A stretch of DNA of 64,000 bases, taken from assembly GCF_000746525.1 (NCBI RefSeq), contig NZ_CP009048.1:2659501-2723500 (forward strand). Reading direction: 5' to 3'. The position numbers and the translations under genes were made by a program. Source of the stretch: Pseudomonas alkylphenolica (GTDB lineage Bacteria; Pseudomonadota; Gammaproteobacteria; Pseudomonadales; Pseudomonadaceae). The notes under the pieces are model-generated. The model was not told the DNA's origin. It made no database searches and worked only from the letters and a program-made list of their open reading frames with translations. How positions within the stretch are numbered: the stretch's first letter is position 1; every line of letters begins with the position of its first letter. Positions 1 through 7,559 of this stretch are shown here, piece after piece.

Positions 1-225
1 GAATTCCAGTTGCTCAGTGTGTTCCTGCGCAACAGTGGCCACACCTTGAGCCGCGACCAGTTGATGGACCAGATCCGCAACCGTGAATGGGTGCCCAACG
101 ACCGCTCCATCGACGTGCTGGTCGGTCGCCTGCGGCGCAAGCTACACGACGACCCGGCCGAGCCGCAGCTGATCATCACCATCCACGGCGCCGGTTACCT
201 GTTTACCGCCAGCGTGGCGGCCTGA
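1..225 (+). CDS. aruR: OmpR-family response regulator AruR, C-terminal fragment
   Basis: Only the last ~74 residues are present; the reading frame is open from base 1, so the receiver domain lies upstream of the window. What is visible is a winged-helix effector domain of the OmpR/PhoB type: SRDQLMDQ, then the recognition-helix region SIDVLVGRLRRKL, then the terminal hairpin IHGAGYLF. It should bind DNA repeats when phosphorylated. The name rests on context: in P. aeruginosa aruRS lies beside a permease gene and the aruHI cluster, which is what follows here. The stop codon is 5 bases before the next start, so the regulator, the binding protein and the kinase probably form one transcript. Confidence 0.75.
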   Translation, partial: EFQLLSVFLRNSGHTLSRDQLMDQIRNREWVPNDRSIDVLVGRLRRKLHDDPAEPQLIITIHGAGYLFTASVAA

Positions 226-230
226 TCGCC

Positions 231-1004
231 ATGGGCCGCTGGCTGGGCCTGCTGATGCTGTTGCTGGCCCCGTGGCTGCAGGCCGGCGAGCGCATCCGCT
301 ATTGCGACTATCCGGTGTACCCGCCGGTGTCCTGGAGCGACGGCAAGCAGGTGCGCGGCCTGGCGCCAACCGTGGTGCGCGAGCTGTTCGGGCGTTTGGG
401 CTACGAGGTCGAGATGGTGGTGCTGGGCAACTGGAAGCGCTGTTTGCTCGACGCCGCCGAAGGCCGGGTAGACGTGGTGCTGGCCTACAACAGTGACCAG
501 CGTGACCAGGGCATGCGTTTTTCCAGCGTGCCGGTGCTGCGCGAAGAAGTGGCGGTGTTCGTCAATCGCCAGCGGCCGGTGAAGTTCGAACGTCTGCAAG
601 ACCTGGCCGGCTATCGCGGTGGCCTGCTGTTTGGCGAAAGCTACGGCCCGGCGTTCGACCAGTTTGTTGCCAAACACCAGAACATCGAATGGGTGTCGTC
701 CAGCCAGCAGAACTTTGGCAAGCTGATTCGCGGGCGTATCGACTTCGTCATTCAGGAGCGGCGCACCGGTCAGCTGTTTGTTGAACGCCTGCCCGGTGGC
801 GAGGATATCCAGGCGTTGCCTGCGGCCCTCAGCGTGGATTACCTGCGTGTCGCCGTTTCGCGTCACTCCAGATTGAGTCAGCACATGGCACAGATCGATG
901 AACAATTACAACGCATGACCGACAGCGGTGAGATCGAGCGCTGGCTGCAGCAGAGCGAAGTGACCTACCGCGACATGATCAACCTGCCGGCAGACGCGCG
1001 ATGA
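231..1004 (+). CDS. Periplasmic solute-binding protein (SBP_bac_3 type) of the aru sensor system
   Basis: The start ATG at 231 gives a clean Sec signal peptide ([18 protein letters not shown], cleavage near residue 18); an open frame further upstream overlaps aruR and is not needed. The 257-residue protein has the family-3 binding-protein layout: an opening strand at [23 protein letters not shown], then [12 protein letters not shown] and a second-lobe LAVAVSR-like region. No transporter gene is near it. It sits between the regulator and the kinase and overlaps the kinase start by 4 bases (ATGA), so it probably presents a ligand to AruS rather than feeding an ABC importer. The ligand is inferred to be arginine or a related guanidino compound; the sequence does not prove it. 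There is no clear Shine-Dalgarno, consistent with coupling to aruR. Confidence 0.75.
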   Translation: MGRWLGLLMLLLAPWLQAGERIRYCDYPVYPPVSWSDGKQVRGLAPTVVRELFGRLGYEVEMVVLGNWKRCLLDAAEGRVDVVLAYNSDQRDQGMRFSSVPVLREEVAVFVNRQRPVKFERLQDLAGYRGGLLFGESYGPAFDQFVAKHQNIEWVSSSQQNFGKLIRGRIDFVIQERRTGQLFVERLPGGEDIQALPAALSVDYLRVAVSRHSRLSQHMAQIDEQLQRMTDSGEIERWLQQSEVTYRDMINLPADAR

Positions 1005-3256
1005 TCCGCCTGCATGCTGATGGCCTGCTGCGCCGCCTGTTGCTGTTCATTCTGTTGTTCAGCCTGTGCTTCACGGTGCTGGCCAGTACCGTGCAGCTGT
1101 ATTTCGAGTACCGCCGGGAAATGCGCGATATCGATGCGCGCATGGCGCTGATCCGGGTTGGTTACCTGGCCAGCCTTGAGCGCAGTCTCTGGGATCTGAA
1201 CCAGGAGCAGATCAGCGTACAGCTGCGCGGTCTGGTGGACTTTTCCGATGTCGCCCGGGTGCGTCTGAGCAGCGCCGACTTCAACCTGTTGCAAGGTGAC
1301 GCCAACCCGCCGGGGCCGCTGCGCATTGAGCGTTTCCCCCTGGATTTCCAGCCGCCGTCGGGGCCGTTGCGCCATCTCGGTGAGCTTGAGGTGAGCATCG
1401 ATCTGGGTGCGGTGCACCGACGTCTGTTCGCCACCGGGCTGACCAGCCTGTTATGGATGAGTGTGTTTCTCTGTGGCTTGGCGGTGGCCTTGTCGGGCCT
1501 GTTCTATCGCCTGGTGACCCGTCATTTGCAGGTCATGGCCGAATTCGCCCGGCGCATTGGCGCCGGCGACTGGCAGGAGCCGCTGCGCCTGCATAAGCGC
1601 CGCTCAGCCCGTCTGGATGAGATCGACACCGTGGCCCATGCCCTGGACGACATGCGCCGGGCGATTCTTAGTGATATCGAGCGGCGCGAAGTGGACCGCC
1701 TGGCCTTGCAGGACAAACGCGACGAGCTGCAAAAGATGGTCGAACGGCGTACCGCCAGCCTGATGCGTGCCAAGGATGAGGCCGAAGCGGCGAACCTGGC
1801 CAAGTCGCGCTTCCTGGCGACCATGAGCCATGAACTGCGCACACCGCTCAACGGCATTCTTGGCATGGCCGAACTGTTGCGTGGCGCAGGGCTGCAGGCG
1901 CAGGACGGCAAGCGTCTGGATGCCTTGTACAAGGCCGGTGAAGGGCTGCTGACCATCCTCAACGAAGTGCTGTATTTCGCCCGTCTGGAAGAAGGCGAAA
2001 CCCATCCCGAAGCCGTGGATTTCTCCCTGCGCCAGTTGTGCGACGAAGTCATCACCCTGCTCGAACCCAAGGCGACGGCCAATGGCAGTACGCTGACGTG
2101 CCATATCGATCCGCAGTTGGCCGAGCGTCAGCAGGGCGCCGAGCAGTTTCTGCGTCAGGTGCTGAGCAACTTGCTGGCCAACGCGATCAAGTTCACCGAA
2201 GGCGGACAGGTCAGTGTCGAGGTTAAGGTGCTGGGCGAGCAGGACGGCCAGCAGCAGGTGCGGGTGAGCGTCACCGACAACGGCATCGGCATCGCCGAGG
2301 CGGTGCAGGCGAAAATCTTCGACCGCTTCACCCAGGCCAGCGAAGCCGTGGCGCGGCGCTATGGCGGTACCGGTCTGGGGTTGGCGATCAGTAAGCATTT
2401 GGTCGAGAAACTGGGCGGGCGGATTGGCCTGCAAAGTACCGAGGGGCAGGGCAGTTGCTTCTGGTTCGAGCTGAGCCTCGCAACCGGGCAGCAGCAACCG
2501 CTGACGCCGGCACCCACAGCGGTGGTCGCGGCCCTGGACATCCTCGTGGTCGAGGATGTGGCGTTGAACCGTGAAGTGGTGCAAGGCCTGCTCAAGCGCG
2601 ATGGTCACCGGATCTGGTTGGCCGAAGAAGCCGGGCAGGGCATGGCGCTGTGCAGTGAACGGCGTTTCGACCTGATCCTGCTCGATGTGCATTTACCGGG
2701 CATCAGCGGCGTTGAGCTGTGCCGGCAGATTCGAAACAGCCCCGGGCTTAACCAACACACGCGGATTCTGGCGTTGACCGCGAGTGTCCAGCCGGCACTG
2801 GTGCAGAGTTTTCTTGAAGCGGGCATGCACGGGGTGCTGGCCAAGCCCTTGAAACTGGAAAGCCTGCGTCAGGCCTTGGCCGCCGAGCGCGCGCTACCGG
2901 AGGACTCAGCAGATGACTCGGACCTGGACCACGCACTGCTGAACACCCATCGCCAGTTGCTGGGCGAACAGAAAGTGCAAGGGTTGCTGGAGGTCTTGCA
3001 GACGCTGATTGCCCAGCACCGTAGCGCCTTGGCCGAGGCCATCGCGGCGCATGACTGCACTGAGATAGTCCACCTGGCCCATCGTTTGGCCGGTAGCAGC
3101 GACTCCCTTGGCTTCTGTGGTCTGGCCCGAGTACTGCGGGCGCTGGAGGAGGCGGCGATGACGCGCGACCTGACCGCCATCGACGGCTTGCGGGAGGCTT
3201 TACAGGTGCAGATGCTACGGGCGCAGCAAACGCTGGAACGCTTGATTCTGCATTGA
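1001..3256 (+). CDS. aruS: Hybrid sensor histidine kinase AruS (HisKA-HATPase-REC-HPt)
   Basis: A 751-residue inner-membrane phosphorelay kinase. Visible in order: a membrane segment at about residues 10-31, a periplasmic domain of ~115 residues, a second membrane segment at about 146-168, a HAMP-like linker, HisKA with [11 protein letters not shown] (phospho-His277), an ATPase domain with the N-box [15 protein letters not shown] and GGTGLGLAI, a receiver with [10 protein letters not shown] (phospho-Asp562), and an HPt domain with [12 protein letters not shown] (His694). All phosphotransfer residues are intact, so the predicted path is H277-D562-H694-AruR. The start overlaps the stop of the binding-protein gene (ATGA). 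AruRS is known in P. aeruginosa to switch on the arginine transaminase pathway when the main succinyltransferase route is blocked; the same role is inferred here from neighbours. Confidence 0.85.
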   Translation: MIRLHADGLLRRLLLFILLFSLCFTVLASTVQLYFEYRREMRDIDARMALIRVGYLASLERSLWDLNQEQISVQLRGLVDFSDVARVRLSSADFNLLQGDANPPGPLRIERFPLDFQPPSGPLRHLGELEVSIDLGAVHRRLFATGLTSLLWMSVFLCGLAVALSGLFYRLVTRHLQVMAEFARRIGAGDWQEPLRLHKRRSARLDEIDTVAHALDDMRRAILSDIERREVDRLALQDKRDELQKMVERRTASLMRAKDEAEAANLAKSRFLATMSHELRTPLNGILGMAELLRGAGLQAQDGKRLDALYKAGEGLLTILNEVLYFARLEEGETHPEAVDFSLRQLCDEVITLLEPKATANGSTLTCHIDPQLAERQQGAEQFLRQVLSNLLANAIKFTEGGQVSVEVKVLGEQDGQQQVRVSVTDNGIGIAEAVQAKIFDRFTQASEAVARRYGGTGLGLAISKHLVEKLGGRIGLQSTEGQGSCFWFELSLATGQQQPLTPAPTAVVAALDILVVEDVALNREVVQGLLKRDGHRIWLAEEAGQGMALCSERRFDLILLDVHLPGISGVELCRQIRNSPGLNQHTRILALTASVQPALVQSFLEAGMHGVLAKPLKLESLRQALAAERALPEDSADDSDLDHALLNTHRQLLGEQKVQGLLEVLQTLIAQHRSALAEAIAAHDCTEIVHLAHRLAGSSDSLGFCGLARVLRALEEAAMTRDLTAIDGLREALQVQMLRAQQTLERLILH

Positions 3257-3267
3257 TGTACAAAAAT

Positions 3268-3316
3268 CTTACGACTTTTTACATCTTCGATCTTTACGTA
3301 CAACGGCACCTTACAT
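3268..3316 (+). promoter_or_regulatory. Cluster of CTTAC/TTTAC direct half-sites upstream of the permease
   Basis: The AT-rich stretch after aruS carries four similar hexamers on one strand: CTTACG (3267), TTTACA (3278), TTTACG (3293) and CTTACA (3310). Direct repeats of this kind are how OmpR-family regulators bind, so this is a candidate AruR operator for the permease transcript. The spacings (about 10, 15 and 17 bases) are irregular and I cannot test binding, so this is only a suggestion. Confidence 0.25.
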
Positions 3317-3382
3317 TGCTTTCCAATAATCGACGTTAACCGCACTGCACGCGGTCTTCGAAGCTTATTGGAGATAATAATA

Positions 3383-3451
3383 ATGAACTGCCGTAAAGCT
3401 GATCCGTCCCCGCGCTATCGCCTGTCCCTTTCGCCCCTGCGCCACTGTTGA
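3383..3451 (+). CDS. Candidate leader peptide (22 aa) upstream of the amino-acid permease
   Basis: ATG at 3383 is preceded by TTGGAG (3368-3373) with 9 bases of spacing, a good ribosome-binding site. The 22-codon frame has four Arg, four Pro, four Ser, three Leu and two Cys codons and ends in TGA at 3449-3451. Its stop codon sits inside the GAGG ribosome-binding site (3450-3453) of the permease, whose start is 9 bases later, so termination and permease initiation are physically linked. An inverted repeat ACCGC/GCGGT (3339-3355) lies just upstream. With an arginine catabolic regulator on one side and its permease on the other, an arginine-responsive translational leader is a reasonable hypothesis. 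The peptide resembles nothing I recognise. Confidence 0.5.
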   Translation: MNCRKADPSPRYRLSLSPLRHC

Positions 3452-3460
3452 GGTGCCGAC

Positions 3461-4864
3461 ATGAGCGAATCTACCGAACGTAAAGGCATTCACCTCACTC
3501 GCGCCCTGAAGAGCCGGCATATTTTCATGCTGTCGCTGGGCGGCGTGATCGGCACCGGCTTGTTCATGGGCTCGGGGGTGACCATCAACCAGGGCGGGCC
3601 GGTGGGGGCGATTCTGGCCTACCTGGTGGCCGGTTTCCTGATGTACCTGGTGATGGTCTGCCTGGGCGAGCTGTCGGTGCAGATGCCTGTGTCTGGCTCG
3701 TTCCAGGCCCATGCCACCAAGTACATCGGTCCGGCTACCGGCTTCATGATCGGCTGGGTGTACTGGATGAGCTGGGCCACCACCGTCGGCCTGGAGTTCA
3801 CCGCGGCGGGCATGCTGATGGTGCGCTGGTTCCCCGAAGTGCCGATCTGGTACTGGTCGGCGCTGTTCGTGGTGGTGCTGTTCGGCCTCAACGCCCTGGC
3901 CACCCGTGCCTTTGGCGAGGCCGAGTACTGGTTCTCGGGGATCAAGGTGGCGGCGATCCTCGGTTTCATCATTGTTGGCGTGCTGGTGATCTTCGGTGCC
4001 ATCCCGCTGAGCAGCGGCGAACCGGCGCCGATGATGAGCAACCTGATTGGCGACTCGCTGTTCCCCAACGGCTTGTCGGCGGTGTTCGCGGTGATGATGA
4101 CCGTGGTCTATGCCTTCCAGGGCTGCGAGATCATGGGCGTGGCGGCGGGTGAAACCGACCAGCCGGAAAAGAGCATCCCGCGTGCGGTGCGCAACGTGGT
4201 GTTCCGCGTGCTGATCTTCTATGTGCTGGCGATCGTGGTGCTCTCGGCCATCGTTCCGTGGCAGCAGGCCGGCTTGATGGAAAGCCCGTTTGTGCAGGTG
4301 TTCGACATGGTCGGCATTCCCTATGCGGCGGACCTGATGAACTTCGTCATCCTCACGGCGATTCTGTCGGTGGGCAACTCCGGGCTGTATGCCTCGACGC
4401 GGATTCTCTGGGCGATGTCCAAGACCGGCATGGCGCCCAAGAGCCTGTCGCCGCTGAGCAAGCGTGGCGTGCCACTGCGGGCGCTGAGCATTACCCTGTG
4501 CTTTGCCCTGGTTTCGTTGATGACCAGCTTCGTTGCTGCCGACACGCTGTTCATGGTGTTGATGGCGGTGAGCGGGATGTCCGGGACGGTGACCTGGATC
4601 GTGATTGCCCTGGCGCAGTACCGGTTCCGTAAGGCGTTCTTGCGTGAGGGCGGCAAGCTGACCGACCTCAAGTACCGCGCACCGTTGTATCCGCTGGTGC
4701 CGCTGCTGTGCATCACCCTGTGCAGTTCGCTGTTTGTGTTCCTGGCGCTGGATGAGACGCAGCGGCCTTCGTTGTACTGGGGGTTTGGTTTTATTGCAGT
4801 GTGTTATGCGGCTTACTTCATCATCAATCGCAAGCGGCAGGTGGTGTTGGCGCCGTCGGTTTAA
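3461..4864 (+). CDS. Amino-acid permease, AAT/APC family (aru-linked, likely arginine)
   Basis: 467 residues with about 12 hydrophobic segments and the amino-acid permease signature near the start (LSLGGVIGTGLFMGSG). Other family marks are LGELSVQMPVSGSF, AAGETDQPEKSIPRA and the loop ending YRAPLYPLVPLL. Similarity by eye is greatest to the S-methylmethionine/basic amino-acid permeases of the AAT family, which are proton symporters in the inner membrane. Position between aruS and the catabolic operon suggests arginine or another guanidino amino acid as substrate; this is inference. GAGG at 3450-3453 decides the start. The gene is likely controlled through the upstream leader ORF. A REP palindrome follows 5 bases after the stop. 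Confidence 0.85.
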   Translation: MSESTERKGIHLTRALKSRHIFMLSLGGVIGTGLFMGSGVTINQGGPVGAILAYLVAGFLMYLVMVCLGELSVQMPVSGSFQAHATKYIGPATGFMIGWVYWMSWATTVGLEFTAAGMLMVRWFPEVPIWYWSALFVVVLFGLNALATRAFGEAEYWFSGIKVAAILGFIIVGVLVIFGAIPLSSGEPAPMMSNLIGDSLFPNGLSAVFAVMMTVVYAFQGCEIMGVAAGETDQPEKSIPRAVRNVVFRVLIFYVLAIVVLSAIVPWQQAGLMESPFVQVFDMVGIPYAADLMNFVILTAILSVGNSGLYASTRILWAMSKTGMAPKSLSPLSKRGVPLRALSITLCFALVSLMTSFVAADTLFMVLMAVSGMSGTVTWIVIALAQYRFRKAFLREGGKLTDLKYRAPLYPLVPLLCITLCSSLFVFLALDETQRPSLYWGFGFIAVCYAAYFIINRKRQVVLAPSV

Positions 4865-4869
4865 CGCAT

Positions 4870-4907
4870 CCCGCTCCCACCCGGTGGGAGCGGGCTTGCC
4901 CCGCGAT
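4870..4907. repeat. REP palindrome, family A
   Basis: An inverted repeat CCGCTCCCACC/GGTGGGAGCGG followed by GCTTGCCCCGCGAT, the Pseudomonas REP core seen at seven other places here. It lies directly after the permease stop codon and may act as a transcript 3' stabiliser or terminator. Confidence 0.85.
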
Positions 4908-4944
4908 GAGGCCCTCGGGTTTGAGTACATATCCATTGGCGGAG

Positions 4945-5008
4945 GTGGCGCTGAGTCACCTTTCCGCCCTTACGGCGGCTTACTTTTTCAGTCGAAAAAA
5001 AGTAAGCA
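4945..5008. repeat. Left part of an interrupted Pseudomonas intergenic repeat (two hairpins)
   Basis: Contains CCGCC/GGCGG around CTTAC (4964-4978) and an 11-bp stem GCTTACTTTTT (4978-4988) with AAAAAGTAAGC (4997-5007). I recognise this as the start of a repeat common between Pseudomonas genes. It is cut at 5008 by the insertion sequence and resumes at 6264 with GCAAAATTCTCGCCCC. Confidence 0.55.
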
Positions 5009-5072
5009 TGGAACTGTCCCATGACAACGGACGCCAAGAAGCGATACTTACATCGCTAACTTGGAGGTTCCC

Positions 5073-5366
5073 ATGTACCCACCAAATCGCCGTAGCTACA
5101 CCGACGAATTCAAGGCCCAAGCTGTTGCACTGGCTGAAACGGTCGGCAGAACCGAAGCCGCTCGTCAGCTAGAGATGTCTGTTAAGACGCTGGATAACTG
5201 GGTCGATGCGTCACGCAAAGGTCTTCCGTTGAGTTCACCGGAGCGTCAACCTGTTACCAAGGAGAGCAGCGAGCTGGCGCGATTACGGGCCGAGAATGCT
5301 GAACTCAAAATGGAGCGTGAAATCCTAAAAAAGGCGGCGGTATTCTTTGCCAAAGAGTCCAGGTGA
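5073..5366 (+). CDS. IS3-family transposase OrfA (HTH protein)
   Basis: 97 residues with a helix-turn-helix of the HTH_Tnp_1 type (YTDEFKAQAVALAE, then RTEAARQLEMSVKTLDNWV) followed by a leucine-zipper-like coiled coil (ELARLRAENAELKMEREILKK). It binds the terminal repeats. GGAGG at 5063-5067 lies 5 bases before the ATG at 5073 and so decides the start over a TTG at 5061. The end overlaps OrfB by 4 bases (GTGA). No obvious slippery A6G-type shift site is seen before the overlap apart from the CCTAAAAAAGG tract at 5326-5336, which could also support a -1 frameshift fusion. Confidence 0.9.
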   Translation: MYPPNRRSYTDEFKAQAVALAETVGRTEAARQLEMSVKTLDNWVDASRKGLPLSSPERQPVTKESSELARLRAENAELKMEREILKKAAVFFAKESR

Positions 5367-6223
5367 GATACGCCTTCGTCGCTAAAGAGCGGGCTCAGTT
5401 CCCGGTGCGTTTGTTGTGCCGGGTGTTGGGCGTGTCAGCTTCAGGATTTTACGATTACCTAAACCGCCCGGTTCGCCCAGATCCAGACAAACAGATTCGA
5501 ATTGATCTGCGCAGGATCCATGCCGCCAGTCGAAGCACCTATGGGCGGCCACGGTTGGTCGAGGCATTGCGTCAGATACCTCATCGAGTCGGCCACAAAC
5601 GGGTTACGCGGCTGATGCACGAGGAAGGTATCCATGGCAAACCCAAGGCTCGCTTCCGGCCCCAGACCACGGACAGTCGCCACTTCCAGCCTGTCGCACG
5701 CAATGTGCTTGACCGTCAGTTTTCGGTACAGAGCGCCAATCCAGCCTGGGTGAGCGACATCACCTACATTTCAACCCGAGAAGGCTGGCTGTACCTGGCG
5801 GTGGTCTTAAGCATCCAGACCCGCCAGGTGCTGGGCTACAGCTTGGCGGACAGGATGCCGGATGATTTGGTTGAGCGCGCATTTATCAACGCTTGGAACG
5901 CCAGTTTGGGGCCTTCTGGGGTTGTGTTCCATTCCGACCAGGGACGCCAATATACGAGCAGCAAATTTCGCCAAGCATTGGCCGAAAAAGGCTTTACGCA
6001 GAGCATGAGCCGCAAAGGAAACTGCTGGGACAATGCCGTCGCTGAAAGCTTTTTCGCTACGCTTAAGAAGGAAGAAGCAAGCGGGGTCTATCAGAGCAAG
6101 AGGCTAGCTTATGGGGCAATCGCGAGCTACATCCATGGTTTCTACAACAGCAGTCGGCTGCATTCGGCGTTGGGTTATCGTTCACCGAACGCTTATGCAA
6201 AGGGCTTGAGGCGGAATCCTTAA
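5363..6223 (+). CDS. IS3-family transposase OrfB (DDE integrase core)
   Basis: 286 residues, GTG start overlapping the OrfA stop (GTGA). It has the HTH_21 region (RRIHAASRSTYGRPRL) and a retroviral-type integrase core with all catalytic acids: Asp132 in WVSDITYIS, Asp192 in FHSDQGRQYTS and Glu228 in NAVAESFFATLKKE. The Asp-Glu gap of 35 residues is the DD(35)E spacing of IS3 elements. The C-terminal SALGYRSPNAY motif is also typical. The gene is uninterrupted, so the enzyme should be functional if OrfAB is made. Confidence 0.93.
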   Translation: MRYAFVAKERAQFPVRLLCRVLGVSASGFYDYLNRPVRPDPDKQIRIDLRRIHAASRSTYGRPRLVEALRQIPHRVGHKRVTRLMHEEGIHGKPKARFRPQTTDSRHFQPVARNVLDRQFSVQSANPAWVSDITYISTREGWLYLAVVLSIQTRQVLGYSLADRMPDDLVERAFINAWNASLGPSGVVFHSDQGRQYTSSKFRQALAEKGFTQSMSRKGNCWDNAVAESFFATLKKEEASGVYQSKRLAYGAIASYIHGFYNSSRLHSALGYRSPNAYAKGLRRNP

Positions 6224-6263
6224 CACCCAGCTTCTTGGCGTCCGTTGCCAAGGGACAGTTCCA

Positions 6264-6560
6264 GCAAAATTCTCGCCCCACCAGGGGCCCTACGCTGCGC
6301 TTCGGGTTCCTTCGCTCCGGTGTCGTTACGGGGCATTGCGAGCTACGAGTTGCAAGCAACTCTACGCTTCGCAACTTCGGCTACGCCGAAGGCGCTGCGC
6401 GCTAGCCCCTCCACGACACCTCCACTCAGCCCTACTGGTTAACGGGGCCGGTGGATCAAGATCAAAAGCAGATCAAGATCAAAAGCAGATCAAGATCAAA
6501 AGCACAATTCGCTTCGCTCTTGCTTTCGGCGGCTGGGCTGGCAGTTGTGCGAAGTTGTAA
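6264..6560. repeat. Right part of the interrupted Pseudomonas intergenic repeat
   Basis: Resumes the repeat broken by the insertion sequence. It has many short G+C-rich complementary arms (for example CTTCGGCTACGCCGAAG at 6377-6393) and ends near GTGCGAAG. Open frames on both strands exist but have no ribosome-binding sites or family signatures, so I read it as non-coding. Confidence 0.5.
6454..6504. repeat. Three perfect tandem copies of a 17-bp unit
   Basis: The unit GATCAAGATCAAAAGCA occurs three times without change (6454-6470, 6471-6487, 6488-6504). It is inside the intergenic repeat. The copy number may vary between strains. Confidence 0.95.
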
Positions 6561-6736
6561 CAGCGATCGGATCGCCTCGTTTTACTCAAAGCATTTATTC
6601 AATAAATACAGTTTATTAGGTGTGTAACTTCATCTGTTACATCACTTTTTCTCCCGATTGTCTCCTTGTTGAACACTCGTTTAGTATGGCCTCAAGTCTT
6701 ACCCCTCACGCCAACCACAATAATTCGAGGCCTCCT
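6561..6736 (+). promoter_or_regulatory. AT-rich promoter region of the arginine/acyl-CoA operon with a TetR-like half-site pair
   Basis: Between the repeat and the first operon gene, base composition drops sharply. A palindrome TTTATT-C-AATAAA lies near 6594-6606. TGAAC-ACTC-GTTTA (6670-6683) is a near-palindrome similar in shape to sites bound by TetR-type acyl-CoA regulators such as PsrA. The operon's first ribosome-binding site is GAGG at 6727-6730. Promoter boxes cannot be fixed by eye. Confidence 0.35.
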
Positions 6737-7528
6737 ATGACTACCTCCCCGTCAGTGCTGAGCAAAGTCGAAGCCGGCGTTGCCTGGATCACTCTCAACC
6801 GTCCCGAGCAGCGCAACGCGCTGGACATCCCCAGCCTGAAGCAGCTCCATGCCTTGCTCGATGACTGTAACGCCGAACCCACCGTGCGCGTGGTGGTGCT
6901 GACCGGTAGCGGGCGCAGTTTCTGTGCCGGGGCGGATCTGGCCGAATGGGCTGAAGCCGAGGCCCGTGGCGCGCTGGAAAGCTATGGCTGGACCGAGACC
7001 GCCCACGCTCTGATGCAACGCCTGCACAGCCTCGACAAACCGACCATCGCCGCCATCAACGGCACCGCCGTCGGCGCCGGGATGGACCTGACGCTGTGCT
7101 GTGACCTGCGTGTGGCCGCCGCCTCGGCGCGTTTCAAGGCGGGCTACACCAGCATGGCCTACAGCCCCGACGCCGGTGCCAGCTGGCATCTGCCACGACT
7201 GATCGGCAGCGAACAGGCCAAGCGCCTGCTGTTCCTCGATGAACTCTGGGGCGCCGAGCGGGCGCTGGCTGCCGGGCTGGTGGGTGAGGTGTGCGCCGAT
7301 GACCAGTTGCTGGCAGTCACCGCAGAACTGGCCGGACGCCTGGCCAACGGCCCGACCTTCGCCTTCGCCCAGACCAAAACCCTGATCCGTGACGGCGCCC
7401 AGCGCACCCTCGGCGAGCAGTTGCAGGCCGAGCTTGCCGCCGGGTTGCTGTGCGGGCGCAGCGAGGACGGCGCCGAAGCCTTGCGTGCAGCGGTTGAGAA
7501 GCGTGCAGCAAAATTCGTTGGCAAATAA
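6737..7528 (+). CDS. Crotonase-superfamily enoyl-CoA hydratase/isomerase
   Basis: 263 residues with the crotonase fold: VAWITLNRPEQRNAL, oxyanion region SFCAGADLAEW, and INGTAVGAGMDLTLCCDLRVA. Two positions differ from true hydratases: the usual first catalytic Glu after GxGx is Asp (GAGMDL), and the second Glu (FGxPE) is replaced (FKAGYTSMAYSPDAG). SPDAGASWHLPRLIG is closer to isomerases of the PaaG type. So it probably isomerises or processes an unusual CoA ester rather than simply hydrating enoyl-CoA. GAGG 7 bases upstream decides the ATG at 6737; an upstream frame extension lacks support. First gene of a tight six-gene operon. Confidence 0.8.
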   Translation: MTTSPSVLSKVEAGVAWITLNRPEQRNALDIPSLKQLHALLDDCNAEPTVRVVVLTGSGRSFCAGADLAEWAEAEARGALESYGWTETAHALMQRLHSLDKPTIAAINGTAVGAGMDLTLCCDLRVAAASARFKAGYTSMAYSPDAGASWHLPRLIGSEQAKRLLFLDELWGAERALAAGLVGEVCADDQLLAVTAELAGRLANGPTFAFAQTKTLIRDGAQRTLGEQLQAELAAGLLCGRSEDGAEALRAAVEKRAAKFVGK

Positions 7529-7559
7529 ATACTTACACGACCTTCTTCAGGAACATTCC

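Larger units (their letters stand above)
5009..6263 (+). mobile_element. IS3-family insertion sequence, complete, 1255 bp
   Basis: The ends are 34-bp inverted repeats (5009-5042 and 6230-6263) that begin TGGAACTGTCCC and match at 32 of 34 positions; mismatches fall around positions 13 and 17. The element starts TG and ends CA and is flanked by a 3-bp direct repeat GCA (5006-5008 and 6264-6266), which fits IS3-family target duplication. It encodes OrfA and OrfB. Intact ends, intact reading frames and a visible target duplication suggest recent insertion and probable activity. The precise IS name would need an ISfinder search. Confidence 0.92.

Noticed and set aside
3365..4936. 523-codon open frame on the minus strand opposite the permease
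   Set aside because: Shadow of a G+C-rich gene: His/Gln/Arg-rich, low-complexity translation with no family signature, while the plus strand has a clear permease.
6620..6736. Longer N-terminus for the crotonase gene
   Set aside because: The extension translates AT-rich promoter DNA; GAGG sits before the ATG at 6737.
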